A stretch of DNA of 40,313 nucleotides from Salinactinospora qingdaonensis (GTDB lineage Bacteria; Actinomycetota; Actinomycetes; Streptosporangiales; Streptosporangiaceae). How positions within the stretch are numbered: the first letter of the stretch is position 1; each line of letters starts with the position of its first letter. The translations under genes and the position numbers were made by a program. The notes beneath the pieces were generated by a model. That model was not told the origin of the DNA. It did not search any database and saw nothing but the letters and a program-made list of their open reading frames with translations. Positions 36,256-40,313 of the stretch are shown piece by piece. The stretch spans positions 1 to 40,313 of the forward strand of contig NZ_BAABDD010000036.1 of NCBI RefSeq assembly GCF_039539445.1, written 5' to 3'.

Positions 36256-36754
36256 GCGTTATCTCCTCGGGTGGGGCGAGTCGCCGCATGACGACGGCGT
36301 CAGCGTCGGCGTAGTAGCCACGGCGCACCCCGATCTCGACGAAGTCGAAACGCCGGTACAGCTCCTGGGCTCGCGGATTGTCCGAACGCACCTCCAGGAA
36401 CACCGCTGCGATGGCGCGCCGAGCCGCCTCAGCGAGCAACTCGGTGAGTAGGGTGGCGCCGATCCCCCGGCCCCAAGCGTCAGGGGCGACGGCGATGGTC
36501 TGCACATCGCCTTCGGGTGGCACGGCCCGCAGCCCGGCGTAACCGACGATGCGGCCACCCTCGCTGGTAGCGCTGTCGTCGTCCTCTCCGGGCTCGGCGA
36601 CGATGTAGTAGCGATCGGGCGCGGCCAGTTCGTCGCGCAGCATGCGCTCGCTCCACGCATCGCCGGGGAACAGCGTGCGCTCTAGCTCCATGACGGCGGC
36701 CACGTCCTCATCGGCCATGGGGCGCAGCCGCGGCGGTACAGTCACGCTTGCCAT
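36242..36754 (-). CDS. rimI: Ribosomal protein S18 alanine N-acetyltransferase
   Basis: This GNAT-fold acetyltransferase of 170 aa is expected to acetylate the N terminus of ribosomal protein S18 using acetyl-CoA. The acetyl-CoA loop is AVAPDAWGRGIGATLL, followed by FLEVRSDNPRAQELYRRFDF and the family's RRGYY motif (GVRRGYYADADAVVM). ATG 36754 has GAGGG seven bases upstream; the open frame continues to 36940 but overlaps tsaB and is not conserved. Overlaps of 13 bp with tsaB and 14 bp with tsaD mark a tight operon. Confidence 0.93.
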   Translation of the reverse strand: MASVTVPPRLRPMADEDVAAVMELERTLFPGDAWSERMLRDELAAPDRYYIVAEPGEDDDSATSEGGRIVGYAGLRAVPPEGDVQTIAVAPDAWGRGIGATLLTELLAEAARRAIAAVFLEVRSDNPRAQELYRRFDFVEIGVRRGYYADADAVVMRRLAPPEEITHEQW

Positions 36755-37425
36755 TGCCGCACCCTCTTCGGCGCCGCCGGCACCTGAGCGTCGGGGCGGC
36801 GCAGGTAGATGGGGCGAGGAGCGGGCAGGTGCCCGCCGGCGCGCAGCCGGCGCGCAGCGACCTCGCCCAGGGCCGCGGCCGTGGGGTAGAGGGGGGCAGC
36901 GGTATCGGGCTCCTGTCCGAACGCCACGGGGTACAGCCATGCGCCGTGGCCGATGACGGGGAGGCCAGCAGTGTCGATGTGGTCGGGACGAGCCACAGCG
37001 ATCTCGCCGACACGGGTGAGAGCGTCGTCGTAGCGCGCCCAGAAGACCTCTTTGCGGCGGGCGTCACTGGTGGCGATAAAGGGGCCGGACCGGCCGGAGG
37101 CGAATGCGAGAGCGTCAAGCGTGGCCACGCCATGACAGGAGAGGTCCAGGGCCTCCGCGAGGGCGTGGGCGGTGGCGAGCCCGACCCGCAGGCCGGTGTA
37201 GGGGCCGGGGCCGATACCCACAGCGATGTCAGTGAGATCGGTCAGCGCCACGCCCGCGCGTTCGGCTACGGCGGCGATGCCGGGGGACAGTAGCTCGCCG
37301 TGGCGGCGGGCGTCCTCGGAGGAGGTCTCAGCGAGTACCCGCACATCGGTGTCAGCGCCGGCTTCGCAGATGGCGGCGGTAACGGCGGGCGTCGCGGTGT
37401 CGAAAGCCAGAAGGAGCACGATCAC
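36742..37425 (-). CDS. tsaB: t6A biosynthesis protein TsaB
   Basis: TsaB is the non-catalytic ASKHA partner that dimerises with TsaD in the t6A complex. The 227-aa protein starts with LLLAFDTATPAVTAAI, then has ELLSPGIAAVAERAG and the signature IAVGIGPGPYTGLRVGLATA. The GTG start at 37425 lacks a clear ribosome binding site; GTG 37419 is the alternative. It begins 18 bp after the tsaE stop. Confidence 0.95.
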   Translation of the reverse strand: MIVLLLAFDTATPAVTAAICEAGADTDVRVLAETSSEDARRHGELLSPGIAAVAERAGVALTDLTDIAVGIGPGPYTGLRVGLATAHALAEALDLSCHGVATLDALAFASGRSGPFIATSDARRKEVFWARYDDALTRVGEIAVARPDHIDTAGLPVIGHGAWLYPVAFGQEPDTAAPLYPTAAALGEVAARRLRAGGHLPAPRPIYLRRPDAQVPAAPKRVRQWQA

Positions 37426-37442
37426 TCAGCTTAGAGGTGTTG

Positions 37443-37958
37443 TTATTCGGGTTGTCCGGCGTCGATGGGCAGTTCGCTCCAGCGGTCACCGAAGCCGACC
37501 AACCGAATAGTGCGGCTGTCGTCGGGGCGGCGGTCGAGCACGATCCACAGCCGGTCGTCGTTGAGTTCTTCAGCGACGCCTTCGCCCCATTCCACGACGG
37601 TGACGGCGCTGGGGACAGTGGCGTCAAGGTCAAGGTCGTCGACTTCGGCGGCGCTGCCCAACCGATAGGCGTCCGCGTGCACCAGGTCGGGCCCGCCCTC
37701 CAACGCCGGATGGATGCGGGAGATGACGAAGGTCGGCGACGTGATGGGGCCGCGCACCCCCAGCCCTTCGGCGAGCCCTTGGGTGAGGGTGGTCTTTCCC
37801 GCTCCGAGCGGTCCCGAAAGGATCAGCAGATCGCCGGCGCACAGCCGGGCGCCAATACGACGGCCGATATCGCGCGTGTCGGCGTCGGTGGCCGCGACCA
37901 GCGTGGCCGTGGCGACAGCGGTCGTTTCAGGTGGGGTGGTCTCAGTGGTGTCGGTCAT
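37443..37958 (-). CDS. tsaE: t6A biosynthesis ATPase TsaE
   Basis: TsaE is the P-loop ATPase that resets the TsaBD complex after each round of t6A formation. The 171-aa protein has a Ser/Thr-rich N terminus, Walker A GPLGAGKTT at 49-57, the switch-like segment ITSPTFVI, the acidic HADAYRL and the family's VEWGEGV. ATG 37958 is chosen because the open frame beyond it, to 38132, is Pro/Arg-rich and has no similarity. The gap to alr is 265 bp; no alpha/beta hydrolase gene sits here, though one does in some relatives. Confidence 0.94.
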   Translation of the reverse strand: MTDTTETTPPETTAVATATLVAATDADTRDIGRRIGARLCAGDLLILSGPLGAGKTTLTQGLAEGLGVRGPITSPTFVISRIHPALEGGPDLVHADAYRLGSAAEVDDLDLDATVPSAVTVVEWGEGVAEELNDDRLWIVLDRRPDDSRTIRLVGFGDRWSELPIDAGQPE

Positions 37959-38223
37959 AAGCAGCGGTCTCAGGACTAGGTGGCGGCTGTGGGGCGATCG
38001 GTGGGACACTGCACGCTCCCCTGCGCCCGCCGGCGCGAGCAATGGGCCGACGCCACCGGGGCGCGGATGGACCGGCGCGAAGCGGCGGAGCGGGTGAACC
38101 CAACCGCCTCGGAGCCTCTCCTGGCCACGCACCGGGGCCGCCCATTCCCAGGATAGGCGCAGCGGGAAGGGGGCCGGACCGACGGCCGAGGATCGAGCGA
38201 CGCGCGGTGGGACGTGGGGACGG

Positions 38224-39393
38224 CTACGGGCCGGGAGCCACGTTTTCCCCGGGGAGGATGCCGGTCTCCTGGTCGGGAGTGCCGATGTAGACCCGGGGCA
38301 CCCGTGGTGCGACGCGCGTGACGATCTCGTAGGAGATCGTGTCCAGCACGTCAGCCCAGTCCTGGGTCGTGGGGGTGTTGTCGTCGCCGGGGCCGAAGAG
38401 GGTCACCGGGTCACCGGCCGCCACGGGAGTCTCACCGACGTCGACGACGAACTGATCCATGCAGACCGTTCCAGAGATCGTGAAACGCCGCCCGGCGATG
38501 CCCACGGGAGCACGGTTGGTGGCCGCGCGGGGCACCCCATCGCCGTAGCCCAGCGGTACGAGGGCCAGCGTGGTGGGGCGGTCGGTGACATAGCGGTGCC
38601 CGTAGGAGACGCCGTGACCTTCCGGGACACGCTTGGCCACCGCGATCCGGCTGGTGAGAGTCATAGCGGGGCGCAGCCCAACATCTCCGAGACTGGGGAT
38701 GGGGTTGAGGCCATACGCGGCGATACCGGTGCGCACCAAGTCGAAGTGTGCCTCGGGCAGCGTGAGGGTCGCTGCCGAATTGGCCATGTGACGCAGCTCG
38801 GGGCGCAGCCCGGCCTTGTCGGCGGCTGCGCTGGCCTCGTGGAACGCATCGAGTTGAGCGGCGATGGAGGGGTGCCCCGGCTCGTCGGCGCAGGCGAAGT
38901 GGGAGAACAGGCCGACGACGCGGAGCAAGCCGGCAGCCTCGAACCGCGCGGCCTCAGCGAGGGTGGCATGCCATTCGTCGGCCGTGACGCCGCCACGGTT
39001 CAGACCGGTGTCGGCTTTGAGATGCACGCGGGCGGGCCGCCCCGTCTCCCGGGCGGCCGTGGCGATCTGGTCGATGAGCCAAGCCGCGCTTACGCCAAGG
39101 TCGATGTCGGCGGCGATCGCCTCGGCGATCGGAGCTCCGGGCGGGAGAATCCAGGCGAGCACGGGCGCGGTGATACCGGCCCGTCGCAGTTGGAGGGCTT
39201 CTTCGATAAACGCCGTGCCCAGCCACGTGGCGCCCCCGGCGAGCTTGGCGCGCGCGGCGGCAATTATGCCATGGCCGTAACCGTCGGCCTTGACTACCCC
39301 CATGAGCTGGGAGTTGGGGGCCCGCTCCTGGAGCAGAGCGATGTTGTCAGCGATCGCACTGACGTCAACGCGGGCTTCGGCGAAAGGAGGCAT
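38224..39393 (-). CDS. alr: Alanine racemase
   Basis: This PLP enzyme interconverts L- and D-alanine and supplies D-alanine for peptidoglycan. The 389-aa protein carries the PLP lysine K35 in VVKADGYGHG. The TIM-barrel domain includes VHLKADTGLNRGG and the C-terminal beta domain has GYGDGVPR and the tyrosine-loop region SGTVCMDQFVVDVG. ATG 39393 is chosen since family members begin close to this point; its ribosome binding site (GAAGG) is only two bases away. TTG 39432 is the alternative. It is the first gene of the leftward alr-tsaE-tsaB-rimI-tsaD cluster. Confidence 0.95.
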   Translation of the reverse strand: MPPFAEARVDVSAIADNIALLQERAPNSQLMGVVKADGYGHGIIAAARAKLAGGATWLGTAFIEEALQLRRAGITAPVLAWILPPGAPIAEAIAADIDLGVSAAWLIDQIATAARETGRPARVHLKADTGLNRGGVTADEWHATLAEAARFEAAGLLRVVGLFSHFACADEPGHPSIAAQLDAFHEASAAADKAGLRPELRHMANSAATLTLPEAHFDLVRTGIAAYGLNPIPSLGDVGLRPAMTLTSRIAVAKRVPEGHGVSYGHRYVTDRPTTLALVPLGYGDGVPRAATNRAPVGIAGRRFTISGTVCMDQFVVDVGETPVAAGDPVTLFGPGDDNTPTTQDWADVLDTISYEIVTRVAPRVPRVYIGTPDQETGILPGENVAPGP

Positions 39394-39783
39394 AACCTTC
39401 AGTTTGGCACGCTCGAACAGGAAAAGGACCAATGTAGCCAGCGAGAGCAGCGTAGTGAATGCCGACCCGCGGCCAAAGAACGCGCCGTCCCTGTTGAGTG
39501 GCTCCTGATCTGTTTAGGTCTTCCGCAACAAGTCTCCGTGGTCGAGAGACGCCACATACCTGATGGTTTGAGCTCCAGGCTAGGAGACGAGCTGGTGAAG
39601 CGAGCGGCGGCGAGGACGGGCGGTGGGCAGAGGCGGCTCCGAGTCGATGCTGTTGGCGGGGGTGAAGGGCGGCGACGGAAGGCGGCGAGGGGCGGGGGTG
39701 GTGGGTTTTTCTAGGGGTGGAGGCGGGGTGGCTGGTGGGGTGTGGTCGCTGCGAGGGGTGGGTGTTCGGCGGTTTTCGTGGCT

Positions 39784-39807
39784 CGGGATCGCCGTTGGGC
39801 GATCCCG
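39784..39807. other. Perfect hairpin, 10-bp stem
   Basis: CGGGATCGCC (39784-39793), loop GTTG, GGCGATCCCG (39798-39807). No T tract lies on either side and no gene ends nearby, so I cannot call it a terminator. Confidence 0.5.
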
Positions 39808-40187
39808 GGGGCGATCTTGGCAACATCAAGCGCAGCTATCGGCCAGGTGGTGCCCGTTTTGGTGGGCCATGTCGGTTTCCCATCGGGGGAGAATGTTGAT
39901 TCTCGAACGAGTGTCTCGCCTGTTGGGCGTTTACGCCGCGACTGCGGAGCGCTATGGGGGCTTTGTCGCTTTTATGGGGACGGTTGTGACGTGTTTGCAC
40001 GCTCAGTGGTGCGCTACCCCCAACGCTGGACGTAACCCCCACATCCACCGTCTCGCCTAGTGAGACGCGGGCCGGTGTGTCCCTCCCCGCCCGAGAACCG
40101 CCGCACGCGCGGGACGCGGGGGGCTTGCGGGACGTGTTGGATGGCACCGCTGGGGCGAGGGCTCGAAGGGCTCGTGCTTCCCGTGTT

Positions 40188-40235
40188 GTCAACGTCGCCC
40201 GAAAGTGGACCACTGGGCGACGGATGAATGTTGAC
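40188..40235. repeat. Compound dyad
   Basis: GTCAAC-GTCGCCC (40188-40200), a small central palindrome AGTGG-A-CCACT (40204-40214), then GGGCGAC (40215-40221), eight bases, and GTTGAC (40230-40235). Three nested pairs are centred on the same point, with an 8-nt bulge in the right arm. Function unknown. Confidence 0.5.
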
Positions 40236-40313
40236 CACCCTCCACCACCAGTTTCTTCTCATCGCTTGGTCGTCCAGGCTCAGGTGCGGTTTCCGCCTGA
40301 GGGAGGTATCCGG

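Larger units (their letters stand above)
39394..40313. other. Right-end region without a convincing gene
   Basis: About 0.9 kb upstream of alr with no reading frame that looks coding: the candidates have no ribosome binding site, mixed codon use and Arg/Pro/Ser-rich products. It holds a G-rich tract (39681-39745), a 10-bp-stem hairpin (39784-39807) and a compound dyad (40188-40235). The start of a rightward gene at ATG 40224 (MNVDHPPPPVSSHRL, open to the window end) cannot be excluded. Confidence 0.4.

Noticed and set aside
39836..40213. 125-codon minus-strand frame at the right end
   Set aside because: It starts inside the compound dyad, has no ribosome binding site, and its Arg/Ser/Pro-rich product shows no domain.

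Overview
The window is chromosomal DNA from a high-GC Gram-positive actinobacterium. Codons end mostly in G or C and GTG starts are common. Gene content and order (groES-groEL1 behind a CIRCE site, sigD, guaB, guaB3, guaA, and alr-tsaE-tsaB-rimI-tsaD) match the conserved core seen in Streptomyces, Nocardiopsis and Mycobacterium relatives. A Nocardiopsaceae/Streptosporangiales-type organism is my inference; no rRNA or other decisive marker lies inside the window. Most of it is housekeeping chromosome. There is no CRISPR array, prophage, intact insertion sequence or tRNA that I can recognise.

Layout, left to right. Positions 1-500 hold the promoters and leader of a ribosomal RNA operon read leftward; its 16S gene would lie just outside the window. 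Next come pcrA (-), a nucleoside hydrolase (+), and an envelope-stress-type module: a LuxR response regulator and PspC-domain histidine kinase (-), divergent from a PspC/toastrack membrane protein and a small two-helix membrane protein (+). Positions 8068-13023 carry a molybdenum hydroxylase operon (2Fe-2S, Mo-binding and FAD subunits plus a CoxG-like protein), preceded by a perfect 25-bp palindrome. A protein with three internal repeats (13041-13961, -), guaA (-), a GabD2-like aldehyde dehydrogenase (-) and a divergent FAD monooxygenase (+) follow. A decayed Uma2-family gene, galE, a 49-codon acidic ORF, glpD, a MltB-type lytic transglycosylase, guaB3, guaB and sigD then run leftward.

Positions 28513-30778 hold groES-groEL1 (-) with a terminator-like hairpin between the two genes, a sigma-70-type promoter and a CIRCE operator. 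Divergent from it are a class I methyltransferase with a THUMP-like C terminus and a very long coiled-coil protein made of 11-residue repeats that give way to 7-residue repeats. Part of that coiled coil is encoded by near-identical 198-bp tandem repeats. The window ends with the leftward cluster alr-tsaE-tsaB-rimI-tsaD (D-alanine supply, t6A tRNA modification and S18 acetylation) and about 0.9 kb without a convincing gene.

Functional themes are purine nucleotide supply (guaA, guaB, guaB3, nucleoside hydrolase), protein folding, the translation-linked t6A pathway, and envelope maintenance (alr, the transglycosylase, the Psp/Lia-like module). I do not see a clear new multi-gene defence or biosynthetic system. 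The most novel-looking items are the hendecad/heptad coiled-coil protein, the three-fold repeat protein, the palindrome before the molybdenum hydroxylase operon and the 49-codon ORF.
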